This document shows positions 52,007 to 61,221 of a stretch of DNA of 64,000 nucleotides, piece by piece (position 1 is the first letter of the stretch; each line of letters begins with the position of its first letter). This DNA is from Rhizobium hidalgonense (GTDB lineage: Bacteria > Pseudomonadota > Alphaproteobacteria > Rhizobiales > Rhizobiaceae). Under the pieces are notes generated by a model. The model saw only the letters and a program-made list of their open reading frames with translations. It made no database searches and was not told the origin of the DNA. Both the position numbers and the translations under genes were made by a program. The stretch covers positions 62,001 to 126,000 of the forward strand of contig NZ_LODW01000104.1 in the NCBI RefSeq assembly GCF_002914525.1, given 5' to 3'.

Positions 52007-52435
52007 ATGACGGACGCAGCCAAGACCCTTGAGGAGCTTTGCACCGAACGCGGCATGCGCATGACCGAGCAGCGCCGCGTGATCGCGCGCATCCTCGAAG
52101 ATTCCGAAGACCATCCCGATGTCGAAGAGCTCTACCGCCGCTCGGTGAAGGTCGATGCGAAGATCTCGATCTCGACGGTCTATCGCACCGTGAAATTGTT
52201 CGAAGATGCCGGCATCATCGCCCGCCACGACTTCCGCGACGGGCGCTCGCGTTACGAGACGGTGCCGGAAGAGCATCACGACCACCTGATCGACCTGAAG
52301 ACCGGCACCGTCATCGAATTCCGCTCGCCGGAGATCGAGGCGCTGCAGGAGCGCATCGCCCGCGAGCATGGCTTCCAGCTGGTCGACCACCGGCTGGAGC
52401 TTTACGGCGTTCCGTTGAAGAAGGACGATCGCTGA
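52007..52435 (+). CDS. mur: Fur-family regulator, manganese-responsive Mur in rhizobia
   Basis: 142 residues. The winged helix covers about 1-85 (MTEQRRVIARILEDSEDHPD, ISISTVYRTVKLF) and the metal site includes EEHHDHLIDLK. The CXXC structural zinc motif found in many Fur proteins (LICLxCG) is absent; the spot reads LIDLKTG. In rhizobia the orthologue at this locus is Mur, which represses Mn transport genes, while iron control moved to RirA and Irr. The Mn assignment is by known rhizobial biology, not by sequence proof. Confidence 0.85.
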   Translation: MTDAAKTLEELCTERGMRMTEQRRVIARILEDSEDHPDVEELYRRSVKVDAKISISTVYRTVKLFEDAGIIARHDFRDGRSRYETVPEEHHDHLIDLKTGTVIEFRSPEIEALQERIAREHGFQLVDHRLELYGVPLKKDDR

Positions 52436-52462
52436 AGCAATGGCAGCCCGGGAGAGCAGCAT

Positions 52463-53260
52463 TTGATCGCCTGGCTGCGCATTGCCTGTGCTGCGGTCGT
52501 CATCCTGGCCGTCAGCATCGTGCTCGTGCCGCTGCAACTGCTGGCGCTGCGTTTCGACTGGCGGCTGCGCCGCCGGCTGCCACGCGTCTGGCACCGTATC
52601 GTCTGCTATTGTCTCGGCATCCGAGTCCGTGTCAGCGGCCGGCTGGAAGAGCGCCGGCCGCTGATGCTCTGCTCGAACCATTCCTCCTGGATGGATATCA
52701 TGGTGATGTCGTCCGTTGCCGATGTGGCCTTCATCGCCAAGATCGAGGTGGCCGACTGGCCGATCTTCGGCACGCTCGCCAAGCTGCAGAAGAGCGTCTT
52801 CGTCGTGCGCGAGGAGAGGCGCCGGACCGGTCACCAGGCTAACGAGATCGCCGGGCGCATGGCCGACGGCGAAATCGTCGTGCTCTTTCCTGAGGGCACA
52901 ACCTCGGATGGCAACCGGCTGCTGGAGGTCAAGTCTTCGCTGTTCGGCGCCGCCGCCATGGCCGTGCCCGCTTCGCCGACCGGAACCGTCGTGGTGCAGC
53001 CGGTGGCGGTTGCCTATACCAGGGTGCACGGCATCGCCATGGGGCGCTTTCACCGGCCGCTCGCTGCCTGGCCGGGCGATATCGAGCTGTTGCCGCACCT
53101 CCTCGACATCGTGCGCTGCGGCGCGATCGACGCCGAGGTCTCCTTCGGCGAGGCGGTGGAATATCGCGCCGACACCAATCGCAAGGAGGTGAGCGCTGCG
53201 ATCGCCACCCGCATCCGCAGCCTGCTCAATACAAGCCTGCGCGGGCGAAATGTCGTCTAG
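52463..53260 (+). CDS. plsC: 1-acyl-sn-glycerol-3-phosphate acyltransferase
   Basis: 265 residues. An N-terminal membrane segment (about 4-27) precedes the acyltransferase motifs NHSSWMD (HX4D) and FPEGTTSDG. It makes phosphatidic acid from lysophosphatidic acid. OlsA, the second ornithine-lipid acyltransferase, is in the same family; olsB lies 16 kb upstream, so a role as OlsA cannot be excluded. Confidence 0.88.
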   Translation: MIAWLRIACAAVVILAVSIVLVPLQLLALRFDWRLRRRLPRVWHRIVCYCLGIRVRVSGRLEERRPLMLCSNHSSWMDIMVMSSVADVAFIAKIEVADWPIFGTLAKLQKSVFVVREERRRTGHQANEIAGRMADGEIVVLFPEGTTSDGNRLLEVKSSLFGAAAMAVPASPTGTVVVQPVAVAYTRVHGIAMGRFHRPLAAWPGDIELLPHLLDIVRCGAIDAEVSFGEAVEYRADTNRKEVSAAIATRIRSLLNTSLRGRNVV

Positions 53261-53364
53261 AGCATGTCGCACAAAAGTGTCCCGCGGTTTTGCAGGAAAG
53301 ACATGTGTAAAATAAAGACTTAAAGCGCAAGGAGCGGATCTGAAAGATCGCGACGCGCTTTAAA
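53259..53364. repeat. rhizobial intergenic palindromic repeat
   Basis: About 105 bases after plsC, running from AGAGCATGTCGC to CGCGCTTTAAA. The right half contains a 9-bp stem TTAAAGCGC (53320-53328) with GCGCTTTAA (53355-53363); the left half has AGCATGTC with GACATGTG. The form is familiar from dispersed Rhizobium intergenic repeats (from memory; copy number not checked). No coding potential seen. Confidence 0.65.
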
Positions 53365-53411
53365 CCGAGAGTCCCTTTTCTCGGACGGCAAAAACCACTA
53401 AATAGCGCGCC

Positions 53412-54821
53412 ATGACACAGGACAGCGCCCTTCTCCCGGCTCCGGAACAGATACTCCGAGATGGCTCCAACAGCCGCAAGGTCTTCATCAAGACCTATGG
53501 CTGCCAGATGAACGTCTATGATTCCACGCGTATGAGCGACGCGCTCGCCCGCGACGGTTACGAACCGACCGAAGACATGGAAGAGGCGGACCTCGTTCTG
53601 CTCAACACCTGTCATATCCGTGAGAAGGCAGCCGAGAAAGTCTATTCGGCCCTCGGACGGCTGCGCGACATGAAAAAGAGGAAGGCGGCGGACGGACGGG
53701 AGATGATGATCGGCGTTGCCGGCTGCGTCGCCCAGGCCGAAGGCGAGGAGATCCTGCGCCGCGCGCCCGCCGTCGACGTCGTCATCGGCCCGCAGACCTA
53801 TCACCGCCTGCCGGAGGCGCTGCGCCGGGCGAAGGAGGGCCAGCGGGTCGTCGATACGGAATATGCCATCGAGGACAAGTTCGAGCATCTGCCGATCGCC
53901 GAAAGCAAAAAGATCCGCGCCCGCGGCGTCACCGCCTTCCTGACGGTGCAGGAGGGCTGCGACAAGTTCTGCACCTTCTGCGTCGTGCCTTATACACGCG
54001 GCTCGGAAGTGTCGCGGCCGGTCTCTCAGATCGTCGAGGAGGCCGAAAAGCTCGTCGAAGGTGGTGTGCGCGAGATCACCCTGCTCGGGCAGAACGTCAA
54101 TGCCTGGCACGGCGCCGGGCCGCAGGGCGAGGCATGGAGCCTCGGCGACCTGCTCTATCGGCTTGCCGAAATCCCCGGCCTTGCGCGATTGCGCTACACC
54201 ACCAGCCATCCCCGTGACATGGACGACCGGCTGATCGACGCCCATCGCGATCTGCGGGCGCTGATGCCCTACCTCCATCTGCCGGTGCAATCGGGCTCCG
54301 ACCGCATCCTCAAAGCGATGAACCGGCGCCACACGGCGGCCGAATATCTCAGCCTGATCGAACGCATCCGCACGGTGCGGCCCGATATCGCGCTGTCGGG
54401 CGATTTCATTACCGGCTTTCCGGGGGAGACAGACGCCGATTTTGAGGATACACTCAGGCTTGTGGAGGAGGTCCGTTATGCGCAGGCCTTTTCATTCAAA
54501 TACTCGACACGGCCGGGCACGCCCGGCGCGGAACTGAAGGACCAGGTGCCGGAACAGATCAAGGCAGAACGGCTGGAACGCCTGCAAGCGCTTCTCCTGA
54601 AGCAGCAGCAGGAATTTGCCGAATCCTGCATCGGCAAAGAGATCGACCTGTTGCTGGAAAAGCCCGGTCGCATGCCGGAACAGCTGATCGGCCGTTCTCC
54701 CTGGCTTCAATCTGTGAATGTTGATGCAAAAGCATCGCAAATCGGTGACATTATTAAAGTGCGAATCACAGGAACCGGAAACAACAGCCTGTTTGCCGAA
54801 CACGCAGAGGCTGCGGTTTAA
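53412..54821 (+). CDS. miaB: tRNA-2-methylthio-N6-isopentenyladenosine synthase
   Basis: 469 residues. The N-terminal UPF0004 domain supplies three cysteines (YGCQMNV, NTCHIR, AGCVAQ), and the radical SAM domain has CDKFCTFC. A TRAM domain closes the protein. MiaB adds a methylthio group to i6A37 of tRNA. It has two iron-sulfur clusters, for which the NifU-like protein may be a donor. phoH follows 18 bases later. Confidence 0.95.
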   Translation: MTQDSALLPAPEQILRDGSNSRKVFIKTYGCQMNVYDSTRMSDALARDGYEPTEDMEEADLVLLNTCHIREKAAEKVYSALGRLRDMKKRKAADGREMMIGVAGCVAQAEGEEILRRAPAVDVVIGPQTYHRLPEALRRAKEGQRVVDTEYAIEDKFEHLPIAESKKIRARGVTAFLTVQEGCDKFCTFCVVPYTRGSEVSRPVSQIVEEAEKLVEGGVREITLLGQNVNAWHGAGPQGEAWSLGDLLYRLAEIPGLARLRYTTSHPRDMDDRLIDAHRDLRALMPYLHLPVQSGSDRILKAMNRRHTAAEYLSLIERIRTVRPDIALSGDFITGFPGETDADFEDTLRLVEEVRYAQAFSFKYSTRPGTPGAELKDQVPEQIKAERLERLQALLLKQQQEFAESCIGKEIDLLLEKPGRMPEQLIGRSPWLQSVNVDAKASQIGDIIKVRITGTGNNSLFAEHAEAAV

Positions 54822-54839
54822 CCCAAGGAGCCCGACCGC

Positions 54840-55892
54840 TTGAACGGACAAGAATTGGTTTCTTCTTCACCGCGCCACCCCCGCACGCCGAGCGACTCCA
54901 ATCACTTCGTCCTGACGTTCGAGAACAACCGCTTCGCCAGCGAGCTCTTCGGTCAATTCGACCAGAACCTCAAGCTGCTCGAGGAACGGCTCAACATCGA
55001 TGCGCGGGCTCGCGGTAATTCCGTCGTCATATCAGGCGATGTCGTGACCACCAACCAGGCGCGGCGCACGCTCGATTATCTCTATGAGAAGCTTCAGAAA
55101 GGCGGCAGCGTGGAACGATCCGACGTCGAGGGCGCAATCCGCATGGCGGTCGCCGCCGACGATCAGCTCAGCCTTCCCACAATGGAGCGCAAGGCCAAGC
55201 TGACGATGGCGCAGGTTTCCACCCGCAAGAAGACGATCATCGCCCGCACGCCGACGCAGGACGCCTATATCCGGGCGCTGGAACGCGCCGAGCTGGTCTT
55301 CGGCGTCGGGCCGGCCGGCACCGGCAAGACCTATCTCGCCGTCGCCCATGCCGCCCAGCTGCTGGAGCGCGGGGCGGTCGAAAAGATCATCCTGTCGCGC
55401 CCGGCCGTCGAAGCCGGCGAGCGCCTCGGCTTCTTGCCCGGCGACATGAAGGAAAAGGTCGATCCCTATCTTCGCCCGCTCTATGACGCGCTCTATGACA
55501 TGATCCCGGCCGACAAGGTCGACCGGGCGATCACTGCCGGCGTCATCGAAATCGCGCCGCTCGCTTTCATGCGCGGCCGCACGCTTGCCAATGCCGCGAT
55601 CATCCTCGACGAAGCGCAGAACACCACATCGATGCAGATGAAGATGTTCCTGACGCGTCTCGGCGAGAATGCCCGGATGATCGTCACCGGCGACCCGAGC
55701 CAGATCGACCTGCCGCGCGGCGTCAAATCCGGCCTCGTCGAGGCGTTGCAGCTTCTGAACGGCGTCGAGGGCATCTCGATCGTGCGCTTCAAGGATACCG
55801 ACGTCGTCCGCCATCCGCTGGTCGGGCGCATCGTCAGGGCCTATGATTCCACCTATGCCGCCGAAGCCGAAGAAGTCCGCCGGCAGGACTGA
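54840..55892 (+). CDS. PhoH-like ATPase
   Basis: 350 residues from a TTG at 54840, chosen because AAGGAG at 54825-54830 precedes it by 9 bases. Walker A GPAGTGKTYLAVA and Walker B AIILDEAQN are intact. PhoH-like proteins (YbeZ in E. coli) are found next to YbeY and support 16S rRNA maturation. The ybeY start overlaps this stop by one base (TGATG), a close coupling. Confidence 0.93.
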   Translation: MNGQELVSSSPRHPRTPSDSNHFVLTFENNRFASELFGQFDQNLKLLEERLNIDARARGNSVVISGDVVTTNQARRTLDYLYEKLQKGGSVERSDVEGAIRMAVAADDQLSLPTMERKAKLTMAQVSTRKKTIIARTPTQDAYIRALERAELVFGVGPAGTGKTYLAVAHAAQLLERGAVEKIILSRPAVEAGERLGFLPGDMKEKVDPYLRPLYDALYDMIPADKVDRAITAGVIEIAPLAFMRGRTLANAAIILDEAQNTTSMQMKMFLTRLGENARMIVTGDPSQIDLPRGVKSGLVEALQLLNGVEGISIVRFKDTDVVRHPLVGRIVRAYDSTYAAEAEEVRRQD

Positions 55893-56407
55893 TGGCAGAA
55901 CTCGATATCCAGATCAGCGTCGACGACATCGGCTGGCCGGGCGAAGAGACGCTGCTGTCCTTTTGCGAACGCGTGCTCGGCGCGGCCGTCATCTATCTTC
56001 GCGACAGCGAGAAACAGCCCTTCCCGACCATGCCGCCGGAGGTTTCGCTTGTCTTCACCGACGACGCCTCGATTCAGGACATCAACGCCGAATGGCGCGG
56101 CAAGGACAAGGCGACCAACGTGCTCTCCTTTCCGGCCTTTCCGGTTCGGCCCGGCAAGATGCCTGGTCCGATGCTCGGCGACATTATCATCGCGCGGGAG
56201 ACGGTGGAACGGGAAACCGTCGAGCTCGAAAAGAGTTTCGACGACCACCTGACCCATCTTCTGGTGCATGGTTTCTTGCATCTTCTCGGCTACGACCATA
56301 TGAATAGTGCCGAAGCCGAAATTATGGAGGGGCTGGAGACTCGCATTTTGGCGCAGCTCGGCCTATCTGATCCCTACGAGGGTCAAGACCTTAAAATGGA
56401 ACCATGA
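55892..56407 (+). CDS. ybeY: endoribonuclease YbeY
   Basis: 171 residues with the zinc-binding motif HGFLHLLGYDH. The single-strand RNase processes the 3' end of 16S rRNA and takes part in ribosome quality control. It is coupled to phoH upstream (TGATG) and to the CBS gene downstream (ATGA overlap). Confidence 0.94.
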   Translation: MAELDIQISVDDIGWPGEETLLSFCERVLGAAVIYLRDSEKQPFPTMPPEVSLVFTDDASIQDINAEWRGKDKATNVLSFPAFPVRPGKMPGPMLGDIIIARETVERETVELEKSFDDHLTHLLVHGFLHLLGYDHMNSAEAEIMEGLETRILAQLGLSDPYEGQDLKMEP

Positions 56408-57558
56408 GCGACTTTACGACGAAGCCGGCGGCAGACGCCAAGGACTCCGAGCCATCCTCCTCTTCGGACGAGGCGGGCAGTAGTAGTCGGCCATCCGGCC
56501 GATCTCAATCCTTCTGGTCGCGCGCCGCGCGCATCCTTCGCCCGCAGCAAGGCTCGCGGCTGCGCGAAGATCTTGCCGACGCGCTGATGACCGATGCGGC
56601 CGGCGACGACGCCTTTTCGCCCGACGAAAGGGCAATGCTGCACAACATCCTGCGCTTTCGCGAGGTGCGCGTCGCTGACGTGATGGTGCCGCGCGCCGAT
56701 ATCGAGGCGGTCGACCAGAACATCACCATCGGCGAGCTGATGATCCTGTTTGAGGAATCCGGCCGCTCGCGCATGCCCGTCTATGCCGATACGCTCGACG
56801 ATCCGCGCGGCATGGTGCATATCCGCGACCTGCTCTCCTATGTCGCCAAGCAGGCGCGCAACAAACGCCGCGGCCCGACGAAACCGGCCGTTGCCGTGCC
56901 GGCGCTGCCGGCGATCGAGGTTGCGCCCGAAAACATCCAGAAGACCACGCGTTCGGCCAAGCCGAATTTGGATCTCGCCCGCGTCGACTTGCAGAAGACG
57001 CTGACGGAAGCCGGCATCATCCGCAAGATCCTGTTCGTACCGCCGTCGATGCTGGCCTCCGACTTGTTGCGCCGCATGCAGGTGAACCGCACGCAGATGG
57101 CGCTGGTCATCGACGAATATGGCGGCACTGACGGCCTCGCCTCGCACGAGGACATCGTCGAAATGGTGGTCGGCGACATTGACGACGAACATGACGACGA
57201 AGAGGTGATGTTCAAGCGGGTCGCCGAAGACGTCTTCATCGCCGATGCCCGCGTCGAACTGGAAGAGATCGCCGCAGCGATCGGGCCGGATTTCGACATC
57301 AGCGAGCAGGTCGACGAGGTCGATACGCTGGGCGGCCTGATCTTCTCCGCGCTCGGCCGCATCCCGGTTCGCGGCGAAGTCGTCCAAGCGCTGCCGGGCT
57401 TCGAATTCCACATTCTCGACGCCGATCCGCGCCGCATCAAGCGGCTGCGCATTACCCGCAAGCGCCATGCGATCCGCCGCCGCGCCAAGGTGGATGGCGA
57501 CATTCCGCCCGGCTCCGACCCCGGCGACGACCGGCCGGCGGAATCGACCGCCAACTGA
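56404..57558 (+). CDS. CorC/HlyC-type CBS-domain protein
   Basis: 384 residues. A low-complexity Ser/Asp-rich N-terminus (1-40) is followed by two CBS domains (VADVMVPRADIEAVDQ, and IDEYGGTDGLASHEDIVEMV) and a C-terminal CorC_HlyC transporter-associated domain (DEVDTLGGLIFSALGRIP). There is no membrane segment, so it is the soluble CorC type associated with magnesium/cobalt efflux. It lies between ybeY and lnt, as in E. coli. Confidence 0.9.
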   Translation: MSDFTTKPAADAKDSEPSSSSDEAGSSSRPSGRSQSFWSRAARILRPQQGSRLREDLADALMTDAAGDDAFSPDERAMLHNILRFREVRVADVMVPRADIEAVDQNITIGELMILFEESGRSRMPVYADTLDDPRGMVHIRDLLSYVAKQARNKRRGPTKPAVAVPALPAIEVAPENIQKTTRSAKPNLDLARVDLQKTLTEAGIIRKILFVPPSMLASDLLRRMQVNRTQMALVIDEYGGTDGLASHEDIVEMVVGDIDDEHDDEEVMFKRVAEDVFIADARVELEEIAAAIGPDFDISEQVDEVDTLGGLIFSALGRIPVRGEVVQALPGFEFHILDADPRRIKRLRITRKRHAIRRRAKVDGDIPPGSDPGDDRPAESTAN

Positions 57559-57624
57559 CAGGACAAAGAGCCGCTTTTTTGAAAGACTGCGAATGGGTTG
57601 ATTCGCGGTTTGATGGGAGTGCGC

Positions 57625-59229
57625 ATGGAGCGGCTTGCGGACAGGGTTATCCTCGTCTGGGGTTTGAAACGGTCGCTGCTGGCTATCGCCGCCGGGGCAT
57701 TCGCCGTGCTGGCGCTGCCGCCCTTCGGCTTCTTCGCGGCAATGTTCGTCTCCTTCCCGCTGCTCGTCTGGCTGATCGACGGGGCGGCGGCTTCGCCTGA
57801 CAGCGGCGTGGTCGGCAGGCTGTGGCCGGCCTTTGCCACCGGCTGGCTGTTCGGCTTCGGCTATTTCGTCGCCGGTCTCTGGTGGCTCGGCCATGCGCTG
57901 CTGGTCGATCAGGAGGATTTTGCCTGGGCGCTGCCGCTCGCCATTCTCGGCCTGCCGGCCGGTCTGGCGATTTTCTACGGGCTGGCGGCCGCCCTTGCCC
58001 GCATCTTCTGGTCCGACGGCATGGGACGGATCGCCGCACTGGCGGCCGGCTTCGGGCTGATGGAATGGCTTCGAAGCGTGATCCTGACCGGCTTTCCCTG
58101 GAACGCCATCGGTTACGGCATGATGCCGGTTCCGCTGATGATGCAGTCGGCGCATGTGATCGGGGCGATGGGAGTGACGGCGCTTGCCGTCTTCGTCTTT
58201 TCTGCGCCGGCCCTTCTCGGCACACGGCAAGGCGCGCTGGCGGGCATCGCGCTTGCCGTTCTGCTGTTTGCCGCCCATCTCGGTTATGGCGCCTATGTCC
58301 TCCATCTCGCGCCGCGGCCGGAAGCCTTGCCGCAGGACAAGCAGCCGGTCGTGCGGCTGGTGCAGCCTGATATCGATCAGGCGGCGAAGATGGACAACGA
58401 CGCCGACCGCAATGCGATCTTCGAGACGCATCTGAAGCTGTCGGCCGAAGCACCGAAAAATGGCGGGCGCAAGCCAGACATCATCGTCTGGCCGGAAACC
58501 GCGATCCCCTTCATCCTGACCGACAACCAGGATGCGCTGACACGGATCGCCGATACGCTCGACGACAACCAGATCCTGATCGCCGGTGCGGTGCGCGCCG
58601 AGGAGATGGGACCGGGCACGCCGACGCGCTACTATAATTCCATCTACGTGATCGACGGCCGCGGCCAGATCATCGCCGCCTCCGACAAGGTGCATCTGGT
58701 GCCGTTCGGCGAGTACCTGCCCTTCGAAGACCTGCTTACCGAATTCGGCATCCAGAACGTCGTCGAGATGCCGGGAGGGTTTTCGGCAGCGGCGAGCCGG
58801 CACCTGCTGGCGCTGCCAGGCGGGCTCAATCTCTATCCGCTGATCTGCTACGAGATCATTTTCCCCGATGAAATGACCGGCGACATCAAAGACGCCAATG
58901 CGATCCTCAATATCACCAACGATGCCTGGTTCGGTGCGACCCCCGGCCCCTATCAGCACTTCCAGCAGGCGCGGGTGCGGGCCGTCGAGACCGGCCTGCC
59001 GCTGATTCGCGACGCCAATAGCGGTATTTCAGCAATTGTGAATACACAGGGGGAAATTATTGCCGGCCTTGATCTCGAACAAACCGGCTTTATTGATGCA
59101 ACTCTTGATAGGCTCGGCGTAAAGGGTGGAACAACATTCCCCCGGCAAACATACTTCTGGTTGACCGAGGCGCTGCTCATTTTGATTGCGCTGGTTTCTC
59201 GTAGAGGTTTTATTTCTGGGTTGAATTGA
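57625..59229 (+). CDS. lnt: apolipoprotein N-acyltransferase
   Basis: 534 residues from the ATG at 57625; GGGAG lies 6 bases upstream, better than the earlier TTG (57598). Multiple membrane segments cover the first 220 residues. The nitrilase-like catalytic triad is visible as the glutamate of WPETAIPF, the lysine of DKVHLVPFGEYLPFE and the cysteine of LICYEIIFPDE. It adds the third acyl chain to lipoproteins after LspA cleavage (lspA is at 32788). Confidence 0.94.
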   Translation: MERLADRVILVWGLKRSLLAIAAGAFAVLALPPFGFFAAMFVSFPLLVWLIDGAAASPDSGVVGRLWPAFATGWLFGFGYFVAGLWWLGHALLVDQEDFAWALPLAILGLPAGLAIFYGLAAALARIFWSDGMGRIAALAAGFGLMEWLRSVILTGFPWNAIGYGMMPVPLMMQSAHVIGAMGVTALAVFVFSAPALLGTRQGALAGIALAVLLFAAHLGYGAYVLHLAPRPEALPQDKQPVVRLVQPDIDQAAKMDNDADRNAIFETHLKLSAEAPKNGGRKPDIIVWPETAIPFILTDNQDALTRIADTLDDNQILIAGAVRAEEMGPGTPTRYYNSIYVIDGRGQIIAASDKVHLVPFGEYLPFEDLLTEFGIQNVVEMPGGFSAAASRHLLALPGGLNLYPLICYEIIFPDEMTGDIKDANAILNITNDAWFGATPGPYQHFQQARVRAVETGLPLIRDANSGISAIVNTQGEIIAGLDLEQTGFIDATLDRLGVKGGTTFPRQTYFWLTEALLILIALVSRRGFISGLN

Positions 59230-59376
59230 CCAAAAACCCCTAAAATTGCATAGTGATGACAATCGGCGTTTCGAATGTCTGTTCAAAGGTGGGTTCACAC
59301 CGCTTGCAACGTGGCGTTTGGGATGGATCAGGGCATGCCGGTTAAACAGGTTGAAATTCTTAGCTAGGGCACGACC

Positions 59377-59796
59377 ATGATTGAAAACAAAAAGAAGCCT
59401 AACCCGATCGACATTCACGTTGGCAGCCGCATTCGCCTTCGCCGAACAATGCTGGGCATGAGCCAGGAAAAACTCGGCGAAAGCCTCGGCATCACCTTCC
59501 AGCAGATCCAGAAATACGAAAAGGGCACCAACCGCGTCGGCGCAAGCCGTCTGCAGAATATCTCGAACATCCTCAATGTTCCGGTTTCCTTTTTCTTCGA
59601 GGACGCGCCCGGCGAACATTCCGGTGCCGGCGGCGGCATGGCCGAAGCTTCGAGCTCAAATTACGTCGTCGATTTCCTCTCCTCTTCCGAAGGCCTGCAG
59701 CTCAACCGCGCCTTCGTGAAGATTTCCGATCCGAAGGTTCGCCGCAAGGTCGTGGAGCTGGTCAAGGCTTTGGCTGCTGAAGCCGACGCCGACTGA
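59377..59796 (+). CDS. XRE-family helix-turn-helix regulator upstream of metK
   Basis: 139 residues. The Cro/CI-like helix-turn-helix is MLGMSQEKLGESLGITFQQIQKYE (about 27-50); a Gly/Ala-rich linker (about 77-93) leads to a C-terminal helical domain. Rhizobia conserve such a gene at this position; it resembles the acid-pH-induced PhrR of Sinorhizobium, from memory and not proven. It ends at a terminator before metK. Confidence 0.85.
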   Translation: MIENKKKPNPIDIHVGSRIRLRRTMLGMSQEKLGESLGITFQQIQKYEKGTNRVGASRLQNISNILNVPVSFFFEDAPGEHSGAGGGMAEASSSNYVVDFLSSSEGLQLNRAFVKISDPKVRRKVVELVKALAAEADAD

Positions 59797-59822
59797 ACCA
59801 CCTCCCTCGCAAAATCCGAAAG

Positions 59823-59844
59823 GCGGTCGAAAGGCCGCTTTTTT
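59823..59844 (+). terminator. intrinsic terminator after the XRE gene
   Basis: GCGGTC (59823-59828) pairs with GGCCGC (59833-59838), with one G-U pair and a GAAA tetraloop, followed by six T. It separates the regulator from metK, so metK needs its own promoter. Confidence 0.75.
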
Positions 59845-59974
59845 GCGTTTTTGGGGCAAAATTTGTCACTTTGACGCAGATATAAAGATATATTTATGTC
59901 CTTCTGCGCTTGTCATCGAGCCGCGAACTGAGTACCTACTAGCTAGCTTTTTGTTCTTTGAGGGGAATCCCGGA

Positions 59975-61213
59975 ATGCGCGCGAATTATCTCTTTACCAG
60001 CGAATCTGTTGCCGAAGGTCATCCGGACAAAGTCTGTGACCGCATCTCCGACGAGATCGTCGATCTGGTCTACCGCGAAGCGGCCAAGACCGGCGTCAAT
60101 CCGTGGGGCGTGCGCATTGCCTGTGAAACGCTGGCGACCACCAACCGCGTCGTCATCGCCGGCGAAGTCCGCCTGCCGCCGAGCCTGATGAAGAAGGACA
60201 AGGACGGCAAGGACGTCATCAATCCGTCGAAGTTCAAGGCCGCCGCCCGCCGCGCCATCAAGGATATCGGCTACGAGCAGGACGGCTTCCACTGGAAGAA
60301 GGCCAAGATCGACGTGCTCCTGCACTCGCAGTCGGCCGACATCGCTCAGGGCGTCGACAGCGCCGCCGACCAGCAGGGTGACGAAGGCGCCGGCGACCAG
60401 GGCATCATGTTCGGTTACGCTTGCAAGGAAACGCCAGACCTGATGCCGGCTCCGATCTATTATTCCCACAAGATCCTGCAGCTGCTCGCGGTTGCCCGCA
60501 AGAAGGGCGACGGCGAAGTCGCCAAGCTCGGTCCCGACGCCAAGAGCCAGGTGACGGTGCGTTACGTCGACGGCAAGCCGTCGGAAGCAACTTCGATCGT
60601 GCTTTCGACCCAGCATCTCGACGAGAGCTGGGATTCGACGAAGGTCCGCGCCGTCGTCGAGCCCTATATAAGAGAAGCGCTCGGCGAACTGAAGATCGCT
60701 GACGATTGCAAGTGGTACATCAACCCGACCGGCAAGTTCGTCATCGGCGGACCGGACGGCGATGCAGGCCTCACCGGCCGCAAGATCATCGTCGACACCT
60801 ACGGCGGTGCCGCTCCGCATGGCGGCGGCGCATTCTCCGGCAAGGACACGACGAAGGTCGACCGTTCGGCCGCCTATGCCGCCCGCTACCTCGCCAAGAA
60901 TGTCGTTGCTGCCGGCCTTGCCGACCGCTGCACGATCCAGATTTCTTACGCGATCGGCGTTGCCCAGCCGCTGTCGATCTATGTCGACCTGCACGGCACC
61001 GGCAAGGTCAGCGAAGATCAGATCGAGGCGGCGATCCGCAAGAACATGGACCTGTCGCCGACCGGCATCCGCCGCCATCTCGACCTCAACAAGCCGATCT
61101 ATGCGAAGACCTCCGCTTATGGCCATTTCGGCCGCAAAGCCGGCCGCGACGGCTCGTTCTCCTGGGAGCGCACCGATCTGGTGAAGGCGCTCAAGGAAAG
61201 CGTGAAGGCCTGA
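59975..61213 (+). CDS. metK: S-adenosylmethionine synthetase
   Basis: 412 residues from the ATG at 59975 (MRANYLFTSESVAEGHPDK), with GAGGGGAA about 8 bases upstream. GHPDK and GGGAFSGKD are the ATP and Mg/K-site motifs. It makes SAM from methionine and ATP, the substrate of the RNA methyltransferases, radical SAM enzymes and Nod/poly-amine pathways. The 130-base leader has no match to known SAM riboswitches by eye. trmB follows 8 bases downstream. Confidence 0.96.
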   Translation: MRANYLFTSESVAEGHPDKVCDRISDEIVDLVYREAAKTGVNPWGVRIACETLATTNRVVIAGEVRLPPSLMKKDKDGKDVINPSKFKAAARRAIKDIGYEQDGFHWKKAKIDVLLHSQSADIAQGVDSAADQQGDEGAGDQGIMFGYACKETPDLMPAPIYYSHKILQLLAVARKKGDGEVAKLGPDAKSQVTVRYVDGKPSEATSIVLSTQHLDESWDSTKVRAVVEPYIREALGELKIADDCKWYINPTGKFVIGGPDGDAGLTGRKIIVDTYGGAAPHGGGAFSGKDTTKVDRSAAYAARYLAKNVVAAGLADRCTIQISYAIGVAQPLSIYVDLHGTGKVSEDQIEAAIRKNMDLSPTGIRRHLDLNKPIYAKTSAYGHFGRKAGRDGSFSWERTDLVKALKESVKA

Positions 61214-61221
61214 GATAAAGC

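Noticed and set aside
51365..53272. 635-codon frame antisense to rimI, mur and plsC
   Set aside because: Runs across three convincing genes, and its sequence shows no family signature
56383..58959. 858-codon open frame antisense to the CBS gene and lnt
   Set aside because: Shadow of two well-supported genes; low-complexity composition and no motif
59845..59974. SAM-II or SAM/SAH riboswitch in the metK leader
   Set aside because: No match to the conserved pseudoknot sequences that I remember; a covariance search was not possible
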